Origin: Tomocerus qinae
Taxonomy: Eukaryota; Arthropoda; Collembola; Entomobryomorpha; Tomoceridae
Direction: 5' to 3'
DNA: 64,000 nt
NCBI GenBank assembly: GCA_020055645.1
Contig: CM034546.1
Coordinates: forward strand, 7,812,001-7,876,000
Of this stretch, positions 21,015 through 31,068 are shown one piece after another; position 1 is the first letter of the stretch, and each line of letters opens with the position of its first letter. The notes under the pieces were generated by a model that did not search any database, was not told the DNA's origin, and was given only the letters and a program-made list of their open reading frames with translations. The translations under genes were made by a program, and so were the position numbers.

Positions 21015-21680
21015 TTAGTCTCCATACAATCCAGTGTAATAGGACAAACACATTCTGCACAGTCTTCCCAATGTTCCTATGCGTTGCCCACATCGAACAC
21101 ATTCACGATTGGCTTGTGCTTCCCTTTCCAAGAGACTGACATGAAACAGGTCACAACTGGCCATTAAGTGACCTTCGACCCCACACCTATGGCATATTCG
21201 ATTTCCTACACGATTTGAGTTTATTTGTGCAATAGAAAACTGCCGATGGCGGTTACGAACACGACCTCCTTGCACACGATTCAATGGATCGTTCTGTGGC
21301 TGATTATTATTTTGTCGGCCGTTTGAGCCTCTGGAGCCACGTCGTCGACGACGACCTCCTCTCGAATTCCCGTTTGCCGAGGCATTTGCCGATGCGCTTG
21401 ACGGTCCAGCTGACTCATTACGACGTTGAGAATTATCTTCTCTCCTTGAATTTCCTGGCTCTGGGTGTGGGCGACTTTCGACATGGGCCCCTCTACCTCG
21501 GCCTCGACCTGGTCGCGCACCACTTCCCGGTTGTCTCCACTCGTTCCATAAATTAGGAACCTGCCTGGCTAGAGCGTCCAAATCAAAAGGATTGGGCCGT
21601 CTCGGCGCCTCTTCCCAGCTGTCTTCTTCCGGATCTCTCCGAACCAACACCACAGCTCGATCGTCTCCTCCGGTAGCCAT
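21015..21680 (-). CDS. Gypsy ORF3: arginine-rich zinc-knuckle protein (not an envelope)
   Basis: 221 residues in the position where env sits in errantiviruses, but with no signal peptide or membrane segment. The middle is Arg/Gly-rich (GRGRGRG about 58-64, a GGRRRRRG run near 108-115). A CCHC knuckle CHRCGVEGHLMASC lies at about 163-176, and a second Cys cluster (CVRCGQ...CRMC) at about 194-211. It is probably a nucleic-acid-binding accessory protein. It is in frame with pol but separated by a TGA, nine codons and a TAA. A strong splice acceptor lies 5 nt before its ATG (a T-rich tract then TGTACAG, ending at 21,686), so a spliced subgenomic mRNA is the likely route of expression. Its exact role is unknown. 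Confidence 0.8.
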   Translation of the reverse strand: MATGGDDRAVVLVRRDPEEDSWEEAPRRPNPFDLDALARQVPNLWNEWRQPGSGARPGRGRGRGAHVESRPHPEPGNSRREDNSQRRNESAGPSSASANASANGNSRGGRRRRRGSRGSNGRQNNNQPQNDPLNRVQGGRVRNRHRQFSIAQINSNRVGNRICHRCGVEGHLMASCDLFHVSLLEREAQANRECVRCGQRIGTLGRLCRMCLSYYTGLYGD

Positions 21681-21683
21681 TTA

Positions 21684-21712
21684 ATCTGTACACAAAAAAT
21701 TGAAAAAGAATC
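21684..21712 (-). promoter_or_regulatory. Predicted splice acceptor for ORF3
   Basis: Read on the minus strand, a pyrimidine-rich tract (TTCTTTTTCAATTTTTT) runs into GTGTACAG. The AG is at 21,687-21,686, directly upstream of ATTAAATG. It fills the interval between the pol stop and the ORF3 start. A plausible donor, GTAAGA, lies at 30,562-30,557, about 65 nt inside the leader. Confidence 0.55.
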
Positions 21713-24700
21713 AATACATGCCACACAACAATTGCACTACACTTGCAATCTTGCATAGCCGTTTAAGATGACCTCTTTTACCAATCATGTCCGAAGGCAC
21801 ACTGAAACCAAATCTGTCTATTGGATTGGTGGTACGAGTACTCCGACGCACAGAGCTCTCCTCAGTATCCCCCGCCCCCGTTTCAGCCGATCCGTCCTCC
21901 GCTGACGGATTTTCTAGTATACTACCTTCGGGCGTACCAAAATTATCCTGGCCACTCCCTGGAGTATGCGCAGTACTCTCCGCACTCCATAATTCCTCAC
22001 TCTGTACATTACTTACATCAAAAATACTACTAGTATTAGCATTATCACCCAAAATATTAGAATTGTCCCCTGACATTGAATTATTTCCCAAATTATTAGA
22101 AGTGTCCCCTGACATTGAATTATTTCCCAAAACTGAAGTATTACTCAAAACTGAATTATTACCCAAACCAAAATTATAAGAACTATCCCCCAAACGAGAA
22201 CTACATGCTCTAGACTCTCCCAAATCAGAATTACTTTCTGTGGACTCTAAAATATCATTATTACTATTTTCAAAAATACTATTACTCTCTTGGCTTATAT
22301 TATTACTAAAATCATTCACACTCACCCTTTCACTACTCTCATGATCTATACTTCTCCCGTTAACTATTTCATCACTCAAGCTATGATTTTCCATCGATTT
22401 TCCTGTGCTATGAGTTTGTGCATTACCTACTACCGAATTTACCAAAACACTACTGGTTGTATGATCTTCTGATGCCACATTACGTTCTCGAGGACCCATC
22501 GCCTCCTCTACGTTCAACCAATGAGTGATTTCAGTGTACACGGTTGCGTCACTGATATTCCCCGACTCGTCTGTAGTTGTTTTAGACTCACTAAAATCAA
22601 GGAAATCATTACATGATAAAATAGGATCGCTTAACATAACAGAAGGTGATTTATCAGACAAATTAGTTACAATTTCAACTGGCAATTCGACTTCATCGTA
22701 GAAATCGTATTCGGAAGCTGAGTCCGACGTAAACTCAGTGAAATATGGTTTTAAGTGTCTAACATTTTCATCCCTCTCTTGACCTTTTGAAGCTTCACGT
22801 TCATCTGAAATTAGGTAGTTTATTGGACCTGTCTGTTTTAATACCGTAAACGGTCCCTTCCAGTGTACCAACCATTTAGCTACCTTTCCTGGAATACGCG
22901 CAAAGTTCGCCAGCCATACTCTATCTCCTATTTTATAGTCTCTGGGTTTATGTTTGGCGTCCCAGCGTCTCTTTTCCATTATCTGGAATTTATCCGATCT
23001 TTCTTTAGCAATTTGTTGAGCTCTCCGAGCTCTAGTCATTACAATATTCGGTTCATCATCACCTGCTTTTTCCAAAATTGTAGGAGTTACTGCGTCACAT
23101 GGCAGTCTCGGTTCTCTACCGTTAAGTAAAAAGTAAGGTGAATATTGGTTGACTACGTGAACCGTATTGTTTAATGCGTATGCTACCCTATTGAGATATT
23201 TATCCCAGTCATTCATTGTCTCATTAACATGTTTAGCCAAAATGTTCTTAATAACAGCATTTGATCTTTCCACAACTCCATTAGTCTGTGGATTATATGG
23301 AGATGAATGAATGAGATTTATATGATACTTATCACAAAATTTCTGAAAGTCCTTAGACATGAAATTTGACCCTCTATCAGCCAAAATTTCTCTCGGGCAC
23401 GAATGATGTGAAGAATAGATCATTCCTTCCGTCAGAACTTTAATAACGTGCTTCGTATCCGTACCTTTGATTGGAAAAATGTCAACGAAACGAGTTAAAT
23501 GATCTATGACCACTAAAGCGTATTGATTTTGTCTAGGAAAAGGAGTAGTTGGAAATGGACCTATCAGATCGACTCCAACCCTATCGTACGGAAAGTCTGG
23601 TGTCGGAATTGGTTGAGCAGGCCCAGGGGCTGCTCCTACCATTTTATTGTATTGTTGACAAATCTGACAACCTAGTACAAACCGACGTGTATGGCGATAC
23701 ATCTTAGGCCAATAATAACGTGATTTTATCATACACCAAGTCTTAAAAAAACCTAAATGCATAGCGTTATTTTCATGTACTTCCTGTAATACCTCCTTCC
23801 TTAGTCCCTGTGGCACAACTAATCGCCACATATTCTCATCTTCAGTCTCTCCTGCTTTATACAATAACTTATCTATCAGAGTATAGCAATCATACTTAGA
23901 ATCTAACTCATAATCATCCATCCATTTAGCATGAATCAGTTGCGAAATGATCTCTTTAAGTTGAGGATCAGCCTTTTGCCTACTTTCCCATTCCTCGCGC
24001 TTATCCATACCTCGAAGATGGTCACCAAAATTCAATGGATCAGATACAGAAGTTATATCACTCAGCGCGAGTGGATATCGCGATAATGCGTCTACATGAC
24101 CGTGGCTCTTTCCTGAAATGTACTGAATATCAAAATAATATGGTTGTAGACGTAAAGCCCATCGAGCTAGTCTTCCCTGTGGATCTTTTAGTTTTAATAG
24201 ATAGCATAGAGAACAATGGTCTGTCACGAGTGTAAAATATCTATCATATATGTATGGACGAAATGCTTCTACTGCATACAATATACCGAGACATTCGATC
24301 TCCGTGACACTATATTTCTTTTCATGTGGTTTTAGAGTTCTAGAAATATATGCAACCACTCTCCATACTCCGTCCTCTCCTTTCTGTTCTACCGTTTTAT
24401 CTACCTGCTGCTGTTCAAGAGTCGCACCTAAACCCGTATAACTTGCGTCTGTACAGATTCTTGTAGGAGCATCATCCTGAGGGTGTGCCATGATTGGTGG
24501 TGAAACTAATGCGTTTTTTAATTCTTGAAACGCCTGCTCTTGTTCATCTCCCCAAACAAAAGGCACGTTCTTACATGTCAATGCAGTTAAAGGACTAGCG
24601 ATCTTTGAGAAACCCTTTATGAATCTACGGTAGTAACCACAGAAATTTACGAACGATAATATATCCTTTACGGTCTTAGGTCTAGGAAAATCTACTACAG

Positions 24701-27575
24701 CACGACATTTGTTTGGATCAGCAGAAATTCCCTCAGCCGATATAATATGGCCTAAAAATTTTATCTTATTATCAGCGAAATTACACTTAGCAGGTTTCAA
24801 TTTTAGACCAGCTTTCTTCAAGCACTCAAAAGTTGTCTCAAGATTTTCGAGATGTGATTCAAAATCACGGCTATAAACTATAATGTCGTCGAGATATGCC
24901 AATGCGATGGTCCATTTAAGACCTCCCAGCACTGCATCTATCAATCTCTGAAACGTGCTTGGTGCATTACACAAACCAAATGGCATAACATTCCACTGAA
25001 ATAGTCCGTCTGGACAGACGAAAGCTGTTTTGTCTTTGGAATCCTCATCCATTGGTACCTGATAATAAGCCGATTCACAATCCATAGTACTTAAGTACTT
25101 GCTGTATGCAAAACGATCTAAAGCATCGTCAAGTCTAGGTAATGGATAACTACATTTTTTCGTGAGTGCATTCACTGCTCTAAAGTCTACGCAAAACCTC
25201 AAAGTCCCATCTGACTTCTTTACCAGAACTACTGGAGATGACCATGGTGAATCTGAAGGTACTATTATACCCTTAGCCAACAAATCAGAAACTTGTTTAG
25301 AAATCTCTTGCCTTTCAGCAAAGGAACACCTATACGGTTTCTGTCCCACTGGCTGTGCACCTTGTACGTCTATCTGATGAGTCACCAAGTTACATCTACC
25401 TAAGTCCATTGCGTTTTTTGTAAATACGTCACGATATTTATACAACAAGTCATAAACTTGTTCACGTTCTTCAGTAGTTAAGTCCACTCCTAGTGAAATA
25501 TTTTTTAAAAAATCTTTAGCGTCACTCTCCATGGAATCTAAATGTTCAACTTTCACTTTCTCTCCCTTAGTTTTAGTAGTAGCATTTTTAACAGATTCAA
25601 CTTTCTCAGATTTAATAGTTGCTTCTACCTCATCTGCGCTACATACAATCATCTCAACAGTTAAAACATCATAAGATCCGATCAGTATACGCGTTTTTAA
25701 TAATAGTGGCCTATTGGTGGTATTTATGATAAAAGTGCAACCTTTCCCCCCTTTAACATCTACTATAGCATTGCCAATAGAGACACGCTTAGTATTTTGC
25801 AATTGTTGCCTTGGTGTAATGACTATACTGTTATCCAACTCATCCATGATAGAAAAATGAACTCTTTTAGCATGATTTGGTGGGATTATCACATTTCGAG
25901 TCAGTCTAATTTCGTTAGTAGGGGATTTATGCGATTTCAACTCGTCTGTCTCAGTTGTTAGTGTATTCAAAGAAGGCAAAGTGTTAGATTGATCCCTCGG
26001 CCGTGGTAAACTAATACCGTCTTTTGGCTGGACCATTTCCTCAGTACGGCCTTTGCCCAATGGAGGCTTTACGCCTAAGTCCACGGCAACGTGGCCAAAA
26101 GATTCCAACGGGCGTGATGAATTAACACCAAATTTTACCCGAGGGTCTCCCTTCTCTGATGGTACTGTTTGTTTACAAGCTTTAACGTTAGGTAAAAGAG
26201 TTGTCGCCCAATCCGTGAATTGAGACATTGGTATCCCCTTGAGATATCTTCGTGACTCATTCGCTATGTCCACACCATATGTAAAAAGATTAGGACCCTT
26301 ATAATAATTGAGATGGACTCCGTATGCCAATAACCAATCTTTCCCCAAAACAACGTTAGTAGACAGGCCAGGTACTATATAAAAGCACCAAAGGATCTTA
26401 TATCCGTCTATTTCCACAAACATTTCGATTTTTTGTCTTATATGGTACTCTCCTGCATCCTTAATGGATAGTCCAACTGTAAATGGTTCTATGTTGCTAA
26501 CTCGGTGCACATATTGCTTACTACAAGGATTTCCCAACATGCTCTGATAAAATGAATGACTAATTCCCGAAATAGTAGCTCCATTGTCCACCAACACCTC
26601 TGCATACTGGCCGTTAATTTTTAAGTTAAGCATTCGTTTCCATCGTGCGTTTTGCATACGATGCCTAGCCGGATACATGCCGTATGGAGTTTTTGTGTAA
26701 ATAGTAGTTTCCGACGTCTCAGAACTATCTACCGTAACGCTGGTATGATATGGATATGCTACTCTTCGACAATTTCTCTTTCGCCTCAAACTTCGCTCAA
26801 TGTCACTCAACGTGACGTAAGTGTCAGGCGTTCCTGCACTTGTGTCCAAACCCGTCTGGAAGGGTCCAAACACTTCCTCATCTTCATCACTGGCGTACCT
26901 ACTAGTATCGCTCAACATACTATATCTATTCTTCAATTCAACTCTATCACTTTTTATGCGCTTATCATTTATGCTCTTTCTGCGCTTTATGCTTCCTCTC
27001 TTTCGCTCCACTACATCACTTGGAATATTTGTCGCAGCAGGAAGATTATGACCTTCTGATTCGGAGACCACAAAATTCAAAACTGCTTCATCCGACAAAC
27101 TATTCTCACTCTCCTTTTTAGGCTCCTTACTCTCAAAACCTATTATTTTATTCAATGCTTTCCCACTTTTACTTTCAGAGTAGTACTCCAAGCCTTTCTT
27201 ACGTAATTGCCAATTTTTAAACAAATTACGACGTAAATAATTAGGAGAATTATCCTGATTATCCACAGATGGTAAATAAGGAGTACCTACTACAATATTT
27301 TTTACTACAGATGCGTATGACCCTGTTTCTGTAACTTGCACACTATTCTCTTTCAACTTAGAGTTAGTAAAGATCATTGTTCCCTCTACCGTACCATTTT
27401 GAACACACATACTATCATTATTGCACACACTCTTAGCATCATTCACATTACTAACTAAATTGTTCCCCATATTATTCATATCTCCTCTACTATTCCTATT
27501 TTCCATTAATCCCCTCATATAATCCTTATTATTCATATCATTATTTTCATTTCCCAAAATATTATTATTTCCCAT
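21711..27575 (-). CDS. pol: Gypsy pol polyprotein (PR-RT-RNase H-IN)
   Basis: 1954 residues, ATG at 27,575. Domains in order: an Asn-rich N-terminal region (1-300); an aspartic protease with VDNGATISGI (about residue 330; the usual Ser/Thr after Asp is Asn here) and the flap-side VVLGKDWL (about 408); reverse transcriptase with YLDDIIVYS (about 894); RNase H with CTDASYTGLG (about 1041) and DALSRY (about 1162); integrase HHCC zinc finger (from about 1267) and catalytic D about 1336, D about 1400, E about 1436 with D35E spacing; and a GPF/Y-like WKGPFTVL (about 1573). No chromodomain follows. Instead there is a 340-residue Ser/Asn-rich tail with repeats of NNSMSGD. It is in a different frame from gag, with 65 bp between them, so translation needs reinitiation or another bypass. 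Confidence 0.95.
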   Translation of the reverse strand: MGNNNILGNENNDMNNKDYMRGLMENRNSRGDMNNMGNNLVSNVNDAKSVCNNDSMCVQNGTVEGTMIFTNSKLKENSVQVTETGSYASVVKNIVVGTPYLPSVDNQDNSPNYLRRNLFKNWQLRKKGLEYYSESKSGKALNKIIGFESKEPKKESENSLSDEAVLNFVVSESEGHNLPAATNIPSDVVERKRGSIKRRKSINDKRIKSDRVELKNRYSMLSDTSRYASDEDEEVFGPFQTGLDTSAGTPDTYVTLSDIERSLRRKRNCRRVAYPYHTSVTVDSSETSETTIYTKTPYGMYPARHRMQNARWKRMLNLKINGQYAEVLVDNGATISGISHSFYQSMLGNPCSKQYVHRVSNIEPFTVGLSIKDAGEYHIRQKIEMFVEIDGYKILWCFYIVPGLSTNVVLGKDWLLAYGVHLNYYKGPNLFTYGVDIANESRRYLKGIPMSQFTDWATTLLPNVKACKQTVPSEKGDPRVKFGVNSSRPLESFGHVAVDLGVKPPLGKGRTEEMVQPKDGISLPRPRDQSNTLPSLNTLTTETDELKSHKSPTNEIRLTRNVIIPPNHAKRVHFSIMDELDNSIVITPRQQLQNTKRVSIGNAIVDVKGGKGCTFIINTTNRPLLLKTRILIGSYDVLTVEMIVCSADEVEATIKSEKVESVKNATTKTKGEKVKVEHLDSMESDAKDFLKNISLGVDLTTEEREQVYDLLYKYRDVFTKNAMDLGRCNLVTHQIDVQGAQPVGQKPYRCSFAERQEISKQVSDLLAKGIIVPSDSPWSSPVVLVKKSDGTLRFCVDFRAVNALTKKCSYPLPRLDDALDRFAYSKYLSTMDCESAYYQVPMDEDSKDKTAFVCPDGLFQWNVMPFGLCNAPSTFQRLIDAVLGGLKWTIALAYLDDIIVYSRDFESHLENLETTFECLKKAGLKLKPAKCNFADNKIKFLGHIISAEGISADPNKCRAVVDFPRPKTVKDILSFVNFCGYYRRFIKGFSKIASPLTALTCKNVPFVWGDEQEQAFQELKNALVSPPIMAHPQDDAPTRICTDASYTGLGATLEQQQVDKTVEQKGEDGVWRVVAYISRTLKPHEKKYSVTEIECLGILYAVEAFRPYIYDRYFTLVTDHCSLCYLLKLKDPQGRLARWALRLQPYYFDIQYISGKSHGHVDALSRYPLALSDITSVSDPLNFGDHLRGMDKREEWESRQKADPQLKEIISQLIHAKWMDDYELDSKYDCYTLIDKLLYKAGETEDENMWRLVVPQGLRKEVLQEVHENNAMHLGFFKTWCMIKSRYYWPKMYRHTRRFVLGCQICQQYNKMVGAAPGPAQPIPTPDFPYDRVGVDLIGPFPTTPFPRQNQYALVVIDHLTRFVDIFPIKGTDTKHVIKVLTEGMIYSSHHSCPREILADRGSNFMSKDFQKFCDKYHINLIHSSPYNPQTNGVVERSNAVIKNILAKHVNETMNDWDKYLNRVAYALNNTVHVVNQYSPYFLLNGREPRLPCDAVTPTILEKAGDDEPNIVMTRARRAQQIAKERSDKFQIMEKRRWDAKHKPRDYKIGDRVWLANFARIPGKVAKWLVHWKGPFTVLKQTGPINYLISDEREASKGQERDENVRHLKPYFTEFTSDSASEYDFYDEVELPVEIVTNLSDKSPSVMLSDPILSCNDFLDFSESKTTTDESGNISDATVYTEITHWLNVEEAMGPRERNVASEDHTTSSVLVNSVVGNAQTHSTGKSMENHSLSDEIVNGRSIDHESSERVSVNDFSNNISQESNSIFENSNNDILESTESNSDLGESRACSSRLGDSSYNFGLGNNSVLSNTSVLGNNSMSGDTSNNLGNNSMSGDNSNILGDNANTSSIFDVSNVQSEELWSAESTAHTPGSGQDNFGTPEGSILENPSAEDGSAETGAGDTEESSVRRSTRTTNPIDRFGFSVPSDMIGKRGHLKRLCKIASVVQLLCGMY

Positions 27576-27640
27576 AAATTTATTTTGATCAATATTACCA
27601 AAACCAGATCTACTTATATTATGTACATTTGCCAGACCCC

Positions 27641-29047
27641 TTACTGACGCTGTACAGGGTTTTGGTTTAAATTCTGGGGAGGAAGAACCTGATTTGAGCT
27701 CTGCTGTCCTCCCGAAGTCACATTTTGTTGCATATTTTGCTGCGCATTGGGAGCTTGTGCGGCATTACTTCCCACTGTTCCATTATTGTTGGAATTAGGA
27801 CAGTATGAAGAAATGTGGCCCGGCTCCCCGCAGGAATAGCAAGTAAGAACTCGATTTCCCGAATTTCCACGAAAATTCTGAGGTTTATAATAAGTTCCCC
27901 TATTATTTCCCCTCGCATTATTTCCTTCAGCAGGACCTCTCCCACTTTGTTGCGGTTGTTTTTGATGAAAACAATCCTTTTCCGCATGGTTACACAAACC
28001 ACAAATGCCACATGGTGGGAATACATTGCGTACATCACGCATTCTACTAAAACGTTGGGACTGACCACCAGAAAATCTCGAGTTCGAATTCACAGGTCCC
28101 GGTACAAAAGTACTCCGTGAACTAGAACTCTTTGATGTAGAATCATGTTTATTAATTGCGTATATTTCTGCCATTTTACGCAATTTGTCAAGAAATTCCC
28201 CTGTGGAATTAAAGTCTTGACCTATCAAAGTTTTCTGTAAATCAAAAGGCAAGGTCTTAGTCAGCTGCTCGATTTTTCGCTGAATGGACATGGTAGGCTC
28301 AATGTTACGCAAGATTTCAAGTTTACTAGCAACGTATTGCTGTGGATCATCACCAATCTTATATTCAAGCGCTTTGTTCTGCATGCGATAGTAAGTCTTC
28401 TGTGAGGAGTGATCAAAAAATTTAAGGAATTTAATTTTAATGTTAAGCCAGATTTCCTCAAAATCAGGATCGTTAACTTTTAATTGGGTACTGATCGTTG
28501 GATACTCTGCCGCCCACCAATTGCTGGCGTCAGCGTCCAATATACGATCGAAATTGTAAATAGCCCATTGTTTAGACAACCCAATAAAGTCTAAATCTGT
28601 TTCAAATTTCAACAAAAACTCCTCAGCGTCGGACTTGCCATCATAGTGACGCAATTGTTGAATAGCTTGGTGATGCGCATATAAATTAGGATTTACCCCG
28701 ATATTATCAGTATTTGATCTGGCTCTGTTAATATTGAAACGTACAGTACCTGCGTCTCCAGCATTAATAGTGTCAAACCGTTGCTGTAATTCTGCGAGAT
28801 GTCGTCGCAAGATATCCAACTCATCCTCTCTTGCATTATTCTGTGCAGCTGCACGATCATTTGGTATAACAGCGGCACCATCATTCTGTACAGCAGCAGC
28901 ACCTTCATTGTGTACAACGTTGGCCTGTGCACCGTCGCCTGCTGCCTGACCATTCTCATTACCACCGGCGCCATCATTTGCATTTTCATCGCCAAGATTA
29001 TCTTCCCTGTGCCACTCCTGACCATCATCGTCTCCCACGTAACTCAT
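27641..29047 (-). CDS. gag: Gypsy gag with two zinc knuckles
   Basis: 468 residues, ATG at 29,047. An acidic Ala/Asn-rich N-terminus is followed by a helical capsid-type region (about 110-300, with WWAAEYP and KFLKFFDHSSQKTYYRMQNK). Then come two CCHC nucleic-acid-binding knuckles, CGICGLCNHAEKDC (about 346-359) and CYSCGEPGHISSYC (about 403-416), and a Gln/Asn-rich tail. Gag packages the element RNA into cytoplasmic particles. Its stop at 27,641 lies just before pol, in a different frame. Confidence 0.95.
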   Translation of the reverse strand: MSYVGDDDGQEWHREDNLGDENANDGAGGNENGQAAGDGAQANVVHNEGAAAVQNDGAAVIPNDRAAAQNNAREDELDILRRHLAELQQRFDTINAGDAGTVRFNINRARSNTDNIGVNPNLYAHHQAIQQLRHYDGKSDAEEFLLKFETDLDFIGLSKQWAIYNFDRILDADASNWWAAEYPTISTQLKVNDPDFEEIWLNIKIKFLKFFDHSSQKTYYRMQNKALEYKIGDDPQQYVASKLEILRNIEPTMSIQRKIEQLTKTLPFDLQKTLIGQDFNSTGEFLDKLRKMAEIYAINKHDSTSKSSSSRSTFVPGPVNSNSRFSGGQSQRFSRMRDVRNVFPPCGICGLCNHAEKDCFHQKQPQQSGRGPAEGNNARGNNRGTYYKPQNFRGNSGNRVLTCYSCGEPGHISSYCPNSNNNGTVGSNAAQAPNAQQNMQQNVTSGGQQSSNQVLPPQNLNQNPVQRQ

Positions 29048-30627
29048 CTTGTGTCAAATAACGGTTATCTCACAAAAAACAAAGTAGGATTAATATATGC
29101 ACACAACCTTTATGCTTATCACTAGTTTTACTCCCCCTCAAATTATCATAGCATACACCGTAGACATCAATCTTTCAACTTTCTGTTCCAAGCTATTCAT
29201 AATCAGTAAATAATTTAAATATGCCCAGTCAATGCCACTAATTAATATTCATTGGCGTCTCTGAAGGCTCATTAGAGATTCATTTCCTTCTTTCTGACAT
29301 TAACTCAAAGGCAAAAGTAAGATAAGACAGGAAAGTTCAAGTCTCAGACTGTCGCCATAAATTATAATATAACCATCGCTTAGCATACAAGAGTTAGAAC
29401 AACGTCCCGTATCTATCCACCGAGTAATAGAAAGTACTATTACTATTCAATAATGCATGGGGCGAAATAAGAAAATCTAGAAAATTTTGCCAGAGTTTTG
29501 GTTAGAAAATGTATCTTTAGTGTACTGAAAACTGCCAAAAACAATCAAAAATAGTCGCGCAACACGTTAGAAAAATGTGCAGAATTTTCCTCAGCTGTTT
29601 GCTTTGACACAAGAAAATATTTGAAACCTTTCAGAACTGAGCCAATATAAAAAGTTAGGAAACGAGCTGTTTGTGCACTTCCCCAATAACGACCATTAAA
29701 GTAGGTTTCAATAATAGAACAGATTTTATAAGTCTCAAAGTTACACGGCAATTCGTTTGATAATACTTGAATGTAGCAATTATAACGAAATGCTTCATCT
29801 AAAACACATAATGGATGAAATGGAAACATTGCACATTCATTGCACATATACTTCAACAATTTTCATTGGAAGTACCGTACTCACTGCGGCTCACGCATGA
29901 ACTCAGTGCTGGTACGAAATAGAATTCAATTTTCCACAAAAATATACGCGCATAATAATTTTTAGTACAAATTGACTTTGAAAAACACAAAAATCGGTAT
30001 TCTAACAGAAGTACCTATACAGTGTCGTATACGCAAAATGTATCACGATTCACGACTCACTGTGCACTCGATGCAATGCACATGTCTATGTTGCAACCAA
30101 CAAAAATGCTATAAAATACACCCCTTGATTTTTAATAAAAAATTTAACTCCCCTTAATTTATGATTTTATGCTTCCATAAATCATTTTAAACCATAACAT
30201 TATTATAATAACCAAAATAACCGAAGTTATAGTCAGTTACGCACGTCTCCCCTTACAAAAACTCATTTTGGACTCAAACTGCGTAATTTTCGCGTAGTGC
30301 GGTACACACATAGGTCTTATATATATGAAGAAATCCCATAAACAATGACCGAATGAAAATAACCCCTTGTAAAATTTACTATTCGATTTTAACCCCATTA
30401 AATCAAAATTGAATGAATCGAAAATTGACGACACTGACTATACTCCGCCCAATCAACAATACACACAATTCAAAAACCCCCAAAAGTTAATTGCATGGCT
30501 TTTTCCTATTTTGCCCATAATCATCATAAAATATAACGTTTGAGAAATGGTTGTTGTCTTACCCGAATTACAAGTGACGAAAATCCGTAGAGTGCAGTTG
30601 CCCAAAGACGAAAGCGAATCCGAATCT
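29048..30627 (-). other. Long gypsy leader region
   Basis: About 1580 nt between the 5' LTR and gag. The sequence directly after the LTR (AGATTCGGATTCG on the minus strand) does not start with the usual TGG primer-binding site, so the tRNA primer is unclear. A 104-codon ORF (29,545-29,859 with a non-ATG start; first ATG four codons in) lies in the leader and is not recognisable. Candidate splice donors are GTAAGA at 30,562 and GTGAGT near 29,876. Confidence 0.6.
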
Positions 30628-30978
30628 TGTCAAGTTAAGTCTGGGACTTGGGATGATGCGACCTCAGATGATAGAGCTGGTACGGTTGCCTTTGGTCTGA
30701 CCCTACAGATCTGTCTCGTGCCTACCCGGGTACTAGTTATGCCAGTAAACCATCTCCCGAAAACGACCACCAGTCAAGAATAAGAATGACTTTATTTGTA
30801 GCTTCTCGTTCAAACTCCAATGGCACAATGATAATAGCGGCTACTTCTCCGCTCCTTTTCTATCGAGTCTACTGCGGCTTGGGCAATCTCAGCCAGCACT
30901 TGCGTGTCGGTCTGCTATTGGCCAGGTCGCAGCAGAGCCGCTAGTTACATTTTATTCAAAACTCAAAGCCACATGACA
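30628..30978 (-). repeat. 5' LTR of the gypsy element
   Basis: 351 bp with TG...CA ends, followed on the plus strand by the target duplication GCGG at 30,979-30,982. It acts as the promoter LTR in element orientation and appears identical to the other LTR. Confidence 0.97.
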
Positions 30979-31068
30979 GCGGGTAGATATTTTAACTAAT
31001 TGGTTGTTGTGATTTTGTGATTAAATGTTGTTTACTTTGCAGATTTAGAAAATAAAACATATTTACAT

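Larger units (their letters stand above)
20397..30978 (-). mobile_element. Complete Ty3/gypsy LTR retrotransposon, 10.6 kb
   Basis: Transcribed on the minus strand. It has two identical 351-bp LTRs with TG...CA ends and a perfect 4-bp target duplication GCGG (20,393-20,396 and 30,979-30,982). The order 5' to 3' is LTR, a long leader of about 1.6 kb, gag, pol (protease-RT-RNase H-integrase) and ORF3, then the 3' LTR. All ORFs are open and the LTRs appear identical over their full length, so the insertion is very recent and possibly still mobile. Integrase-last domain order and a YLDD reverse transcriptase place it in Metaviridae. It lies 90 bp beyond the stop of the receptor gene at 31,069. 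Confidence 0.97.

Noticed and set aside
29545-29859. 104-codon ORF in the gypsy leader
   Set aside because: Non-ATG start, no recognisable motif; kept only as a note in the leader entry.
30600-30627. tRNA primer-binding site next to the gypsy 5' LTR
   Set aside because: The sequence does not begin with TGG and cannot be matched to a tRNA 3' end by eye.
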